DNA of 64,000 nt from an uncultured Flavobacteriaceae bacterium (GCA_947498845.1 CANMLX010000010.1:53616-117615); one strand, 5' to 3'. Positions 27,233-37,490 are shown, counted from the first letter of the stretch. Program-made: numbers and translations. The notes: generated from the sequence alone by a model not told the origin.

Positions 27233-28066
27233 TTACTTATTTAATTCTTTTAGTAGTTCTAAACTATTAATTTGTAAATGTTTTGGCAGGATATTGTACT
27301 TTGGCAATACTGCTAAATACCTATCGTTATTGGTAGTGTAGACATGTTTATATACTACCTTATCTAATACATTGAGTGATTTTATAATATCTTTTATAAA
27401 TTCATCATGATGTACCAAATCTGTGCTTCCTAAATGAAAGATGCCATGCTTTTTTCTATTGATTATATAGTGTATTTGCTGAGTAACTTTAGTATCTGTG
27501 GTGACATTCATTATCAAATTTGGAAATATTTCTACGGGTTCTTTTTCTTTAATGTTTTGAAGAATTTCAACAACTCTAGGTGATTGACTACCAAATACCA
27601 TAGGCAAACGCAAAACGGCAATTTGTTTTTTAGGTAGTCTTAAAAGCATATTTTCTATTTTTATTTTAAAATGCCCATAAATACTATTGCTTAAGGTTTT
27701 ATCTTCTTCATAACTAGGGTATTTACTATAGGCATCAAAAACATTAGCCGAAGACAAAAAAAGCAGTTTCGTTTTGTTACTAATTATATATTGTGCTAAA
27801 TGTTGATGGATTAAAACTTGTTTTGAAAAATCACCACGTAAGGCAGAAATAATAATGGTTGGTTTAGTGATTTCTAAAATTTCATAGACATCATCTTCTT
27901 CGATGCTATACTCAAAAAAATGATGGTTTTTTTCTAATTTTTTATTGGGAGTATTATATGTTGCATAAGTTTTAAAATATGGGCATAACTCTCTATAAAT
28001 AGCACCTCCTAAAAAACCACTACCTCCTAATATTAAAATTCTATGCTTTTCTTTTCGCTCTATCAT
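27233..28066 (-). CDS. SDR-type sugar-nucleotide/dTDP-dehydrorhamnose reductase-like protein (RmlD-like)
   Basis: 277 residues. N-terminal Rossmann motif ILGGSGFLGGAIY (GxxGxxG), then SALRGD, LFLSSANVFDAYSKYPSYEE (the Ser of the catalytic triad with YGHFK for Tyr-x-x-x-Lys) and LRLPMVFG. It belongs to the extended SDR/RmlD group acting on NAD(P)-linked sugar nucleotides. No sugar biosynthesis genes surround it, so the substrate is unknown. Confidence 0.82.
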   Translation of the reverse strand: MIERKEKHRILILGGSGFLGGAIYRELCPYFKTYATYNTPNKKLEKNHHFFEYSIEEDDVYEILEITKPTIIISALRGDFSKQVLIHQHLAQYIISNKTKLLFLSSANVFDAYSKYPSYEEDKTLSNSIYGHFKIKIENMLLRLPKKQIAVLRLPMVFGSQSPRVVEILQNIKEKEPVEIFPNLIMNVTTDTKVTQQIHYIINRKKHGIFHLGSTDLVHHDEFIKDIIKSLNVLDKVVYKHVYTTNNDRYLAVLPKYNILPKHLQINSLELLKELNK

Positions 28067-28260
28067 ATTACATTGTGAATAATACTAATTCCAATATTAG
28101 AATGATATTAATTAAAATGTGTCTTTTTACAACATACTTCAAAATGCTAAATATTTCGTATAACACAAAAAATCTATCATTTTCTTATGTGTAATTTAAT
28201 GTTTGAATTGGCATAAAGAAACGTTTAAAAAGGCATATAATTATATTGCTTTAAAACTGA

Positions 28261-29343
28261 CTAGTTTTTATAAAAAGGAAGTTTGACAACTGTTGCTGGG
28301 ATTACTTTTTTTCGTATTTGAATGAATATTTTACTATTAATATCTGCAAAAATAGGAGGGACGTACCCCATACCTATACCTTTACCCAATGAAGGAGACA
28401 TAGTACCTGATGTAACATTACCAATTATTTGACCATTACCATCTACTATATCGTAACCATTACGGGGAATACCACGATCTTCTAACTTAAATCCAATTAG
28501 TTTTCGCTCAGGTCCTTGTTCTTTTTCTGCTTTTAATGCTTCGGAATTTGTGAATGCTTTAGTAAATTTAGTAATCCAACTTAAACCAGCTTCAATAGGA
28601 GAGGTTGTATCATCTATATCGTTACCATATAAGCAATACCCCATTTCTAAACGTAGTGTATCACGAGCTGCAAGCCCTATAGGTTTAATGCCAAAATTAG
28701 CTCCAGCTTCTAAAACCTTATTCCATATTTGCTTCACTTCACTGTTCTTACAGTAAATTTCAAAGCCACCACTACCTGTATATCCTGTAGCAGAAATAAT
28801 AACATGCTCAATTCCAGCAAAATTTCCAACTACAAAATTGTAAAATTTAATAGAGGAGAGGTCTTTACTAGTTAAACTCTGCATAGCTTCTATAGCTTTA
28901 GGACCTTGTATAGCGAGTAGTGAATAAGCGTCACTTAAATCACGCATGGTTGCACCTACATCGTTTTTTGATTGTATCCAGTTCCAATCTTTTTTAATAT
29001 TACTGGCATTTACTACTAATAAGTAGGTATTTTCTTTTACTTTATAGATAATTAAATCGTCTACAATACCTCCTTCATCATTCGGCAAACAGCTATATTG
29101 TGCTTTTCCTATAGTTAACTTTGAAGCATCGTTACTAGATACTTTTTGAATCAAATCCAAAGCGTGTTCTCCTTCGATTAAAAACTCACCCATGTGTGAA
29201 ACGTCAAAAACACCAACAGCATTACGAACAGTTTCATGTTCTGCAGTAACACCTTCGTATTGTACTGGCATATTATAACCTGCAAATGGCACCATTTTAG
29301 CTCCAAGAGCTATATGAATATTAGAGAGCGCTGTGTTTTTCAT
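28261..29343 (-). CDS. gcvT: Glycine cleavage system T protein (aminomethyltransferase)
   Basis: 360 residues, full length. Signatures: [54 protein letters not shown] and [21 protein letters not shown]. It transfers the methylene group from the H-protein lipoamide arm to tetrahydrofolate. Stand-alone gene; I see no glycine riboswitch in the 175-bp leader. Confidence 0.96.
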   Translation of the reverse strand: MKNTALSNIHIALGAKMVPFAGYNMPVQYEGVTAEHETVRNAVGVFDVSHMGEFLIEGEHALDLIQKVSSNDASKLTIGKAQYSCLPNDEGGIVDDLIIYKVKENTYLLVVNASNIKKDWNWIQSKNDVGATMRDLSDAYSLLAIQGPKAIEAMQSLTSKDLSSIKFYNFVVGNFAGIEHVIISATGYTGSGGFEIYCKNSEVKQIWNKVLEAGANFGIKPIGLAARDTLRLEMGYCLYGNDIDDTTSPIEAGLSWITKFTKAFTNSEALKAEKEQGPERKLIGFKLEDRGIPRNGYDIVDGNGQIIGNVTSGTMSPSLGKGIGMGYVPPIFADINSKIFIQIRKKVIPATVVKLPFYKN

Positions 29344-29519
29344 TTAATTTTAATTTTTTACAGCACAAATGTATTGAAAAACGCAGAGTTCTGTCGGTTT
29401 TTTTGGTAAATGATCTAATGATAATACAATTTGTCGTTTATTTTGAGCGTTCACATATTATATTCTTACTATACTTTATTATACTGTATTTTTACTAAAA
29501 ATTAATCCATTTTATCCCT

Positions 29520-30227
29520 ATGAAAAACGTTCTCTTTCTTTGCTTTAGTTTATGCTTTATTCAAGTTTTTTCTGCTCAAAATTTAACTTATGGCGCAGAA
29601 GAATCTTTAATTGTTAAATCTGTAAATAAAACATCTATTGGAAGTAAGTTTGAAGAATTGCGTTTAATGCATAGACCAATAGAAAATTACAAAAAACGTA
29701 GTCCTATTTATGATTTTTACGAAAAAGGTTTAAATAATATTGATACCATTACAAATTTTAACCAAAAACCTAATCCGTTAAAAATTACAGGAACTATTTA
29801 TGAAAAAGATGGTAAAACACCCGCTGAAAATGTGTTATTGTTTATACACCAGGCTAACGAAAAAGGTAATTTTAAAAGAAAACGTTTTTATGGAAAACGT
29901 CATGTAAATCATAGAGCATGGATAAAAACTGATGCTGATGGGAAATATACATTCTATACATTTATTCCTGGTAAATTTTATTTTAGTAATGGTTTGCCAC
30001 AAATACTTCCTGTAATTAAGGAACCTAATAAACCTGAGTATAAAATTGACCCTTTTGTTTTTGATTTTGAAGGTACGTTATCTAAATCTTACCGTGCTAA
30101 GATTAATAAAGCTAAAAATTCTAATTTAGTACTTAAATTAACTAAAGTGAAAAAGGCTGATAGTACATACATATATACTGCTCAAAAAGATATTACATTA
30201 GGTAGTGGCATAGAATCTTACCACTAA
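29520..30227 (+). CDS. Secreted intradiol dioxygenase-fold protein
   Basis: 235 residues with a signal peptide (FLCFSLCFIQVFSAQ). The central part (KITGTIYEKDGKTPAENVLL, WIKTDADGKYTFYTFIPG) matches the protocatechuate 3,4-dioxygenase-like beta-sandwich. The canonical Tyr/His iron ligands are not clearly all present, and enzymes with signal peptides of this type are of unknown substrate. Single gene followed by a hairpin terminator; it is the last core-type gene before the repeat-rich island. Confidence 0.75.
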   Translation: MKNVLFLCFSLCFIQVFSAQNLTYGAEESLIVKSVNKTSIGSKFEELRLMHRPIENYKKRSPIYDFYEKGLNNIDTITNFNQKPNPLKITGTIYEKDGKTPAENVLLFIHQANEKGNFKRKRFYGKRHVNHRAWIKTDADGKYTFYTFIPGKFYFSNGLPQILPVIKEPNKPEYKIDPFVFDFEGTLSKSYRAKINKAKNSNLVLKLTKVKKADSTYIYTAQKDITLGSGIESYH

Positions 30228-30254
30228 AACCAATTTTTATTAAGACTATATTAT

Positions 30255-30290
30255 AACTCCAATTCTTTTAAAAATAGGTTGGAGTTTTCT
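30255..30290 (+). terminator. Terminator after the dioxygenase-fold gene
   Basis: Arms aactccaa (30255-30262) and ttggagtt (30279-30286), followed by ttttctttat. Confidence 0.7.
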
Positions 30291-30304
30291 TTATAAAAAT
30301 ATTC

Positions 30305-31074
30305 TATTTTACATAATATTAATTATAGTACAAATATCATATTTTGATTATATCTTGTTGTTATGCCATTTGTAAGCTATAATTCCATATTATGTAAAAT
30401 ATCCCAGAATATGCAGTCTATACAATAAACTTCCGTCTGGGGGTCATTAAACATTTGGCTCTTGGCTTTTGTACTAAATTGAAAATTTCGTCTGATTGTA
30501 CTATAATTAGCCGTTATGTAAAATTGCCGCTCGCAAACGCTCGATTGCTTTTTAAAAATAATTATGCTGTCGCAGTAATTTTTTTAAACACAATTATCAA
30601 TCACTTGCCACCGCCAAAAAAAGCTAGCTTTTGCTTCTTGTTTAAAATTCGCGTATTCGATAAAATGTCCGCAAGATTTTTTTCTAAGCAATTCTCGCTA
30701 ACTAGCCGCAAGAGAATAAAATTTTTCCAGCGCATTGTCCAGGCATAAAATTTTATACACTTGCTCAAATTGTGCATTTGTTTAAAATTTTCAAGTGTTT
30801 GCATATCTTTTTTTCTTGATAAAAAAAGAAACAAAAAAATCAAGGCTGCATAAAACTTTGGAAACAATCACGGCTTAATCGCTATATTTTAGAAAACATT
30901 GTAACTCTTTAAGATTGCTATGAACTAACTTTAAACCTTGTTCTTATTAAGAATATGTATTGCTAGTCCTCTAAAATATATACGCTCTTTCGCCTATTGT
31001 TTTGACCAAAGTTTTCTGAGGCCGTTTTGCCATCGCTTCATCTGGGTAAAAACGTACGCTCTATTTTACATAAT
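30305..31074. repeat. Interspersed repeat, copy A (long form)
   Basis: The core 30389-31074 (686 bp) is bounded by perfect 13-bp inverted repeats ATTATGTAAAATA (30389-30401) and TATTTTACATAAT (31062-31074). A third copy of the latter lies at 30305-30317. The core is largely identical to 39424-40066, differing mainly by a ~27-bp insertion near 30473-30499 and small changes near the right end. Open frames inside are not protein-like. It contains the TTACATAACG-type motif (as CGTTATGTAA near 30511-30520). No gene seen. Confidence 0.85.
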
Positions 31075-31083
31075 ATTATAAAA

Positions 31084-31535
31084 CTAAACTTTTAGTTTAT
31101 CAATCATATTCTTTAAAGTGTACTTTTCTAATTCTTCAATAGATTTACTTGATATTTTAATTTCCCAATTAGATAAACTGGGCATTAAACTTACTTCGTT
31201 ATTTACAAAGAAATTGTTATTGGAATCTTGTAAATCTTTGGATGGAATTAAATAAACGACTCTAGGTTCATTTTCTATGATTAAAACTAAAGCGATAAAC
31301 AAGTTATCGTTTATTTCTCTTAAATCTTGTTTTGGAATTTTAATACCTTGTTTACAGTATCTAAATCTAGTGGTTGTAAGTATATTTGATCCTCGCCAAT
31401 TAAAAAATCAACTCCTCCCATCCCATCGGTTTTGGGAGTTAATTCTAGATTATGACTTTTTAACTCTGATTTTAGGAACTCTAAAGCAATCATTTTATAG
31501 AAACTAAATATATAATATTTATCTTTTTTCATCAA
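31084..31535 (-). pseudogene. Frameshifted small gene of unknown function
   Basis: Two minus-strand frames, 31320-31535 (IALEFLKSELKSHNLELTP ... DTVNKVLKFQ) and 31084-31302 (FIALVLIIENEPRVVYLIPS ...), read as one protein if one base is restored in the T-run at 31338-31341. The joined middle then reads VLKIPKQDLREINDNLFIAL. The product would be about 150 residues, soluble, with LYLIPS-type strands resembling small hypothetical proteins scattered in Bacteroidetes. No function known. It lies 9 bp from repeat copy A. Confidence 0.65.
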
Positions 31536-31729
31536 GGAAAAAAGAAATCGACTTTAAGAAAACTCAGTTTAAACAGTTTTAAATACTATTACGCTAATCT
31601 CATACTATTTTATAATTAGGCTTTTCTTTATTTTTGAATTTTAAAATTTGCATATTCATATATGCTTTGAGGAACAAGAGGCTTTAGTCTCAGTTTGTAC
31701 GAGTCTTAATGATTTAATTTATAAAGAAT

Positions 31730-32618
31730 ATGAGATTAAGTGTTATGTACCTTTTATTGAGTTTATCTATATCGACATTAAGCTACGCTCAGAATGTAGA
31801 TGATAGGCTTAAATATATGGAACAAACTCCGCCTTCTTTGATCCCTGAAATATTTGCGCCTAATCTTATTTCTAAAAAGAATGAATATGAGTTTGGCTCA
31901 GTTTTTAACAGAGAGGCAACAGAGTTTTTTTATGGTGTAAATAAATGGGAAGTCAGAAATACGATATTCAAAGTTAATCGGAGACAAATGGAGTATCCCT
32001 CAGACGATCTTATCTCATGAAAAATGGGGATATAATGATCCATTCCTTTCTCCAGATGAAAAAAAATTATACTTTATATCAAAAAGAGCTTTAGACGGTT
32101 CAAGTAGCAAAGATGATCATGACATATGGTACGTGGAAAGAGAAGGAAACAGTTGGTCTGAACCAATCAATGCAGGGCCAAACATAAACTCAGATAGAAG
32201 TGAATACTACATTTCATTTTCAAAAACGGGAACGATGTATTTTTCATCAAATAAAGAAGCATCTTTTAACATATACTCATCAAAAAGTATTGGTGGTGAA
32301 TTTCAAAAAGCAATTTCGCTTGGAGATTCAATCAATACTCCAAATTACGAAGCAGATGTTTTCATTGATCCCAATGAATCATATATCATCTTTTGTGCTG
32401 AAAGAAAAGGTAGTTTAGGACAGGGAGATTTGTATATAAGTTTCAAGAAACCTGATGGGGCTTGGACTAAATCTAAAAACATGGGACAACTTGTAAATAG
32501 TAAAGAACATGAATTTTGCCCTTATGTAAGTAAAGATGGAAAGTACCTATTCTATACCAGAAATGGAGATATTTATTGGATAGACGCTAAGATAATTGAA
32601 CACTATAGAAATGAATAA
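31730..32618 (+). pseudogene. Frameshifted secreted PD40 (WD40-like beta-propeller) protein
   Basis: The first part, 31730-32020, has a signal peptide (YLLLSLSISTLSYAQ). The second part, from the frame read at about 31981 to 32618, has repeated strands such as DPFLSPDEKKLYFISKRALD, SEYYISFSKTGTMYFSSN, EADVFIDPNESYIIFCAER and HEFCPYVSKDGKYLFYTRN, typical of TolB-like/PD40 propellers. One extra base (about C31979, between GTTAAT and GGAGAC) shifts the frame; removing it gives a continuous KVN-GDKWSIPQTILSHEKWG. Probably inactive unless this is a sequencing error. Function unknown; propellers of this type are often surface or periplasmic. Confidence 0.75.
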
Positions 32619-32747
32619 GTAGGTAACGTTGTATAATGCTAATGATGGGATTGCGACACGATAGATATAAAAATAAGAGCCTTTCCCCATTCTGACTCGA
32701 TTGTCTATCGATGAAGATGCGGTTAAGTCTCTAGTTTTTTATTGGAA
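32619..32747. other. Spacer with cassette-end-like sequence
   Basis: Directly after the propeller gene the DNA reads TAACGTTGTATAATGCTAAT, and CGATAG/CTATCG (about 32659 and 32711) can pair. Such AACGTTGTATAA ends occur after accessory genes in many Bacteroidetes, but I cannot show a recombination site here. Confidence 0.2.
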
Positions 32748-33923
32748 TTAGGAATTAGCTTTATTGAATAAGGTAATTAGGTGTTCGGTTTTAGAACGCA
32801 GAATTGTTTCATTAATTTTTATTTTAATAAATCCATTAATGTCAGGGTTTCTAAAAAATATTCCTTCTCGTTTTAGTCTCTCTTTAAATACGTTTGCTGT
32901 AACCTTTGTGGGTTTCAAGAAAAAAACATTACTCCCATTCTTGATCCTTTTTACTTGGAACTTTCTTGAGTTTTCAAGTTGTAATAACAATTTATCGGCC
33001 TTTTTCTTAGCCATTGCATATCGTTCTTCAAAACCATTTAAATTATGATATGCAACCGCAGTAGTTGTCCAATTTGTAGCCATATTTCCTCCACAGATTT
33101 TAATAAAATGTGGCATTTGAGAAATTGTATCATTATCACCACAAAGAATAGCTCCAGCACTAGCACCTAAATATTTATATAGTGAAATATAAACAGTGTC
33201 GAAGTAAGAGCAATACTCTTTAATACTGATGCCAGAATATGCTGAGGCCATGTGCAATCGAGCTCCATCCAAATGCATTTTGATTTGATTTTTCTTTGCA
33301 AATTCAGCAATTTTTCGAATTTCATTAATATCAAAAACTTCCTCATTCAATCTTTTGACAGGGTTTTCAATTGAAATCGCACCTATTTCAGTTTTAAATA
33401 TTTCAATTTCCTTAAAATATTTAATATCTGCCTTTAGTTCTTCAAGCGTAAATGTAGCTTTGCCTTTAGCCAATGGCATAAGCCTTTTGTGATGTAGACT
33501 TTGAGCTGCATCAGATTCATTATTAAAAACATGACTGTCTTCTTGAACATACACTTTAGATTTGTTACCTGACAAAACCCTTATCGCCAATTGGTTTGCC
33601 ATAGTTCCTGAAGGCATATAAATAGCTTTTTGTTTTCCTGTGAACTTAGCAAATTCTTCTTCTAGTTTTTGAACTACGCCCCCTTTACCTTCATTATCTT
33701 TTTTAAAAGTTGAATCCTGTGTTATCTTTAAAAGAAGTTTCGAATAATCAGAGGGTGTGAAGTTAATACCATCTGAAATAAAATCGATAACTGTATCTGT
33801 ATTTTGTTCACTCCAATTTTCATCTTCTTCTTCTTTTATGTTGCTTGACCTGAGAAGATCTGGCATTAACAGTAGTGATGACAAACTTATAGATTGAATA
33901 AATTTTCGACGATTAAAGACCAT
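32748..33923 (-). CDS. Threonine aldolase-like PLP enzyme with a Tat-type signal
   Basis: 391 residues. The N-terminus (NRRKFIQSISLSSLLLMPDLL) looks like a twin-arginine signal peptide, so the mature protein may be exported already folded with its cofactor. The body is fold-type I of the low-specificity L-threonine aldolase/beta-eliminating lyase family: FTGKQKAIYMPSGTMANQLA, VQEDSHVFNNE, HLDGARLHMASAYSG and the PLP lysine Lys250 in SLYKYLGASAGAIL. The reaction would be retro-aldol cleavage of beta-hydroxy amino acids. It is next to a secreted amidohydrolase, 26 bp away and on the same strand. Confidence 0.85.
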   Translation of the reverse strand: MVFNRRKFIQSISLSSLLLMPDLLRSSNIKEEEDENWSEQNTDTVIDFISDGINFTPSDYSKLLLKITQDSTFKKDNEGKGGVVQKLEEEFAKFTGKQKAIYMPSGTMANQLAIRVLSGNKSKVYVQEDSHVFNNESDAAQSLHHKRLMPLAKGKATFTLEELKADIKYFKEIEIFKTEIGAISIENPVKRLNEEVFDINEIRKIAEFAKKNQIKMHLDGARLHMASAYSGISIKEYCSYFDTVYISLYKYLGASAGAILCGDNDTISQMPHFIKICGGNMATNWTTTAVAYHNLNGFEERYAMAKKKADKLLLQLENSRKFQVKRIKNGSNVFFLKPTKVTANVFKERLKREGIFFRNPDINGFIKIKINETILRSKTEHLITLFNKANS

Positions 33924-33949
33924 AGTTTACACTTTTATTGATAAAGAAA

Positions 33950-35377
33950 TTAGTATTTCCATCTATTTTCCCATTTAAATTTATCTTTATTTTCTTCATT
34001 ATACTGAGCCAATTCTGAAAGCATTATTTTAATTTTCTCTTTAGTAACCCAAGTACCATTTACGAAAACGCCATGTATTGTACGTGTGTTTTTTATATCC
34101 TCAAGAGGGTTTTTATCAAGTAAAACTAGGTCTGCATATTTTCCTACTTCTACGGTTCCTACCTCTTTATCAATACCCAACCATTCGGCTGGTAAACGTG
34201 TAGCAGCAGCTAACGTTTCTTCAGTTGTCATACTTGCGTCCACCATCAATTCGAGTTCATCATGTAAAGAAAACCCAGGTATAACTCCAGAAACTCCTGA
34301 ATCTGTTCCTGCAACTATAGGAACACCTGCATCGTTAAAAGCTTTAATCAATTTCTTATGGAAATCAATAAAAGTATCTATATGGGCTATAAATTCAGGG
34401 CTTGTTCTATTGTAATAAGAATTTGTAGTTGGGTTCAACCACCTATCTAATATTATTGGATGAATATACTTATTGTATTCAGAATTACTTATTTCATCTA
34501 ATGAACGTAATTGACTTCCTATCCAAATCATTGTTGTTAATGACGAAGTAAGCCACGTCTTATTTTTTTTCGCCAACTTTGCAAAATATTGGGCATCTTC
34601 AGTAGTTTTATTTTTTGAAAATTTTGCGTATTCCTCAGAATGAGCAACCATATCAAAATGGGGAACAAAAACTTCTTCTAGTTTTCCTCTAAATGGCTCA
34701 GGAATATGTCCTACAACTTTTAAGCCTTGCTTATTTGCCTCGTCAACAATTGCTTTAAAAGTTTCAACATTAAGAAAATTATAAGCTTTAATAAAATTGT
34801 ACCCTTCTGCTTTTGCACTTCTGACTGCTTGACGACCGTCATTTGGTGTATTAGCTCTTCTGCCCCAACTTTGGTTACCACCATCAATTTGCGGAGCCAA
34901 TGCCATTCTCGGACCAATCACTTTTCCACTAGCTATTTCATTTCTCTGCCCAAAGTGCTCCACTCTTGCACCGAGGTCGAATATTGTGGTAATACCGTTT
35001 GCAATATATAATGACATTACACCTTGTGTGTCAAAAAAAACATTAGCTCCCCGAGTAGGCTTTGAATCTCTAAAATTAGTGTTAGTATCAGTATGGACAT
35101 GCATATCTGTGAGCCCTGGAATTAACCATTTGCCTTTACCGTTAATTGTTTTTGCGCCTGCAGGAACAGAACCATTGATAGCAATAATTTTCTTGTTATC
35201 TATAACTACTGTGGCGTTCTCAATAATCGTATTGTCAATAGTCATTGGAATAATATTCACATTCTTGATTACAAAAAGTGATTGCTCTTTAATTTCTTCC
35301 TTTTGTGAACTATTTGCTTTTGATTCTTTACAAGAAAATAATGAGACGACAAGTAAAATTATAAGTGATTTTTTCAT
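33950..35377 (-). CDS. Lipoprotein amidohydrolase (imidazolonepropionase/prolidase-like)
   Basis: 475 residues from the ATG at 35375-35377 (MKKSLIILLVVSLFSCKES), a lipoprotein signal. The metallo-dependent hydrolase barrel has GLTDMHVHTDTNT (HxH metal ligands), VVGHIPEP, VAHSEEYAKF and VAGTDSGVSGVIPG (active-site Asp), ending with the second beta-sandwich (VEVGKYADLVLLDKNPLED). Members hydrolyse peptides, lactams or similar amides; the substrate is unknown. It shares a strand with the AraC regulator (69 bp upstream) and the aldolase. Confidence 0.88.
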   Translation of the reverse strand: MKKSLIILLVVSLFSCKESKANSSQKEEIKEQSLFVIKNVNIIPMTIDNTIIENATVVIDNKKIIAINGSVPAGAKTINGKGKWLIPGLTDMHVHTDTNTNFRDSKPTRGANVFFDTQGVMSLYIANGITTIFDLGARVEHFGQRNEIASGKVIGPRMALAPQIDGGNQSWGRRANTPNDGRQAVRSAKAEGYNFIKAYNFLNVETFKAIVDEANKQGLKVVGHIPEPFRGKLEEVFVPHFDMVAHSEEYAKFSKNKTTEDAQYFAKLAKKNKTWLTSSLTTMIWIGSQLRSLDEISNSEYNKYIHPIILDRWLNPTTNSYYNRTSPEFIAHIDTFIDFHKKLIKAFNDAGVPIVAGTDSGVSGVIPGFSLHDELELMVDASMTTEETLAAATRLPAEWLGIDKEVGTVEVGKYADLVLLDKNPLEDIKNTRTIHGVFVNGTWVTKEKIKIMLSELAQYNEENKDKFKWENRWKY

Positions 35378-35446
35378 TTGATTGATTTTATATTTCGAAA
35401 GCAAAACTATCGTTCTAAAACATTTTATAATAGTACAAAATTAACA

Positions 35447-36250
35447 TCAGTCACATTTATTTCGAAATTGTCTAGGTGTCATTCCCATATAACTTTTGAA
35501 CGTTCTTGTAAAATGACTTTGATCATAAAAACCACATTCATAGGAAATATCAGTAAGTGATTTTTTAGATGATACCATAAAGTTAATTGCGTTCTTTATC
35601 TTTATTTGCCTACTATAATCTCCCAATGTAGTAGAAAAATATTTTGGAATAACCCTAGATAAATGTACTGGATGTAGACCTAATTGACTTGAGAGATATT
35701 CTAAACTTAAGTTTTCGCTATTTTGATGAAGGATTTCTTTTAGAGAATTTATCCAAAGAGGTTCGTTATTGTTTTTTGTAGGTTGAATCGATTCAATATT
35801 TTCACAGAGTTGAAGTAGCAGTAATTCTATAGAAACTTCTGAATATTCATCTTTATATTTAAATTCAGAATATAATTTTGCCAATAAATGATGAAGCTTT
35901 GGATTTTCAATCTTTTGACTTCCTTCCCAAAGATTGATGTTTATTTGTTTTTCTTTAAACCAATTCTTATCAAACTCAATATGAAAACCTCTGGCTTCAG
36001 TAGATTCCGTAAAATTACAATGAGGATCTTGCCAATTATGAAATAGTAAAGTACCCGAAGAGCAAGGCGTCTTTTGCTTTTTGTTTATATCATACAAGTA
36101 ACCTTTTAAGACATACATTAAGTAAGGGTTCTCATGGAGATGCCAATCTGTTTTAGGCATTATATAGTTGTATTCAGAAAAAATAATTCCATTAAAATCA
36201 ATTTCAGATTTCATCGAACCATAATAATTTCCTTTTGTTAATATTTTCAC
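35447..36250 (-). CDS. AraC-family transcriptional regulator
   Basis: 267 residues. The N-terminal cupin-like sensor (LHENPYLMYVLKGYLYD) is followed by two C-terminal helix-turn-helix motifs (SLEYLSSQLGLHPVHLSRVI and SLTDISYECGFYDQSHFTRT, then GMTPRQFR). Probably controls the adjacent amidohydrolase and aldolase genes. Confidence 0.9.
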   Translation of the reverse strand: MKILTKGNYYGSMKSEIDFNGIIFSEYNYIMPKTDWHLHENPYLMYVLKGYLYDINKKQKTPCSSGTLLFHNWQDPHCNFTESTEARGFHIEFDKNWFKEKQININLWEGSQKIENPKLHHLLAKLYSEFKYKDEYSEVSIELLLLQLCENIESIQPTKNNNEPLWINSLKEILHQNSENLSLEYLSSQLGLHPVHLSRVIPKYFSTTLGDYSRQIKIKNAINFMVSSKKSLTDISYECGFYDQSHFTRTFKSYMGMTPRQFRNKCD

Positions 36251-36312
36251 CTTATTTATGTTTTAAAACTTATCTTTAAAGAACAAATATAAAATTTAAA
36301 CGCCATCTAATA

Positions 36313-36810
36313 CCATTAGATACACATTCCCCTTCGCTCCTATTGTCGCTTCGGGCAAAGCGTATTCCATTACATTTTTAAAGAAACTTTTGGGATAGGA
36401 AAAAATCTAAAAAGAAAAGTAGGTATTTATAATCGCTTTTTTCTCCCAAGCAAAGTTACATAACGCAGAACATTATAGTACAAATGTATTGTTTAGTTAA
36501 TAAGAGTGGTTTATCCATTTGTAAGCTATAATGTAGTATTATGTAAAATATCCCAGAAGCATTCATTTTCATAAGAACAATTGGAACTTGGGTCATTAAA
36601 CAAATTAAGCGGTTTGCTTCGCAGAGTTTATAAAACATTTGTATCTATAATTAGCCGTTATGTAAAATAGCCGCTGCCAAGCGCTCGATTGTTTTATAAA
36701 ATCAAATTGCTCTGGCAATTTATTTTACACACAATTATCCATCGCTTGCCAACGCCAAAATAAAAGCTAACCTTTTTGCTATTATTAAAAATCGCGTATT
36801 CGATAAAATT
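36313..36810. repeat. Interspersed repeat, copy C
   Basis: Contains the upstream block (36313-36450, with GCGTATTCCATTACATTTTT), the motif TTACATAACG...TTATAGTAC (36456-36481), ATTATGTAAAATATCCC (36538-36554), ACTTGGGTCATTAAACA (36586-36602) and the inverted motif CTATAATTAGCCGTTATGTAA (about 36645-36665), then a diverged start of the long-form tail. The 250 bp that follow to 37067 are AT-rich with no gene that I can support. Confidence 0.8.
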
Positions 36811-37067
36811 GCTAATAAGAAATTAAAAGATGAAGTAATTGACTTTAAAAAGCGAGTGAATTATGGTACTGGAAAGTTAGAATAACTATTACTTTAAAAT
36901 GATAGGTGTATTATTTGAATAGTATAATTATTTCTCTGATAGTTTCAGAATTAGATTTTAACACTAAAATGACAATAACTGTAAATATCAAAAATTTCTT
37001 CCAGTGTTTTAATGGAATTTTTATTATTATAAAGTCATTTTTTTTAGCCATATTTAGTTATGAAATT

Positions 37068-37490
37068 CTACTTTTTATAAAGTCCAATTCCTAATAATAA
37101 TGCTCCTATAATCCCTGCGAATACGATAATAAAATTAACTGTAATATTACTGTTTTGAGACACATACGCTAAATGAGTTATACATACACTGAGTCCAATT
37201 GTTCCTATTATTTTCATCCCCTCAGTAATGGGGGCTTTTTGTAAATTATTTTTATGTCTATTAGCTTTTTCGATTGCATTACGTGAATGCGAGCTTACTA
37301 TAGTCTTATCATTTCTGTTTTTGGCATTATCAACAGCTTTTAGGATTAAACTTTGCGCATTTATATTTAATTCTTCTTCAATGATATTAAATGCTTCACT
37401 ATGTAATTCACAATCGCCTAATATTCTTTTAAGCTCTCCATTATTTTCGAGCTTAATTAATTTGGTGATATGTTTCTTTTCTAATGACAT
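37068..37490 (-). CDS. Unknown protein with two C-terminal membrane helices
   Basis: 140 residues. The first ~90 are charged and helical (KKHITKLIKLENNGELKRIL, AVDNAKNRNDKTIVSSHSRN). Then two membrane segments follow (MKIIGTIGLSVCITHLAYV and FIIVFAGIIGALLLGIGLY). I do not recognise the family. It lies 6 bp after the response-regulator gene on the same strand, so it is probably co-transcribed with the two-component pair. Confidence 0.65.
   Translation of the reverse strand: MSLEKKHITKLIKLENNGELKRILGDCELHSEAFNIIEEELNINAQSLILKAVDNAKNRNDKTIVSSHSRNAIEKANRHKNNLQKAPITEGMKIIGTIGLSVCITHLAYVSQNSNITVNFIIVFAGIIGALLLGIGLYKK

Noticed and set aside
29344..29519. Glycine riboswitch upstream of gcvT
   Set aside because: The leader is AT-rich and lacks the conserved aptamer sequences.
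30455..30748. An open frame conserved between repeat copies A and B (also 39490-39828)
   Set aside because: Both copies encode similar residues only because the DNA is duplicated. The frame breaks down at small indels, the starts differ, and the protein composition is not gene-like.
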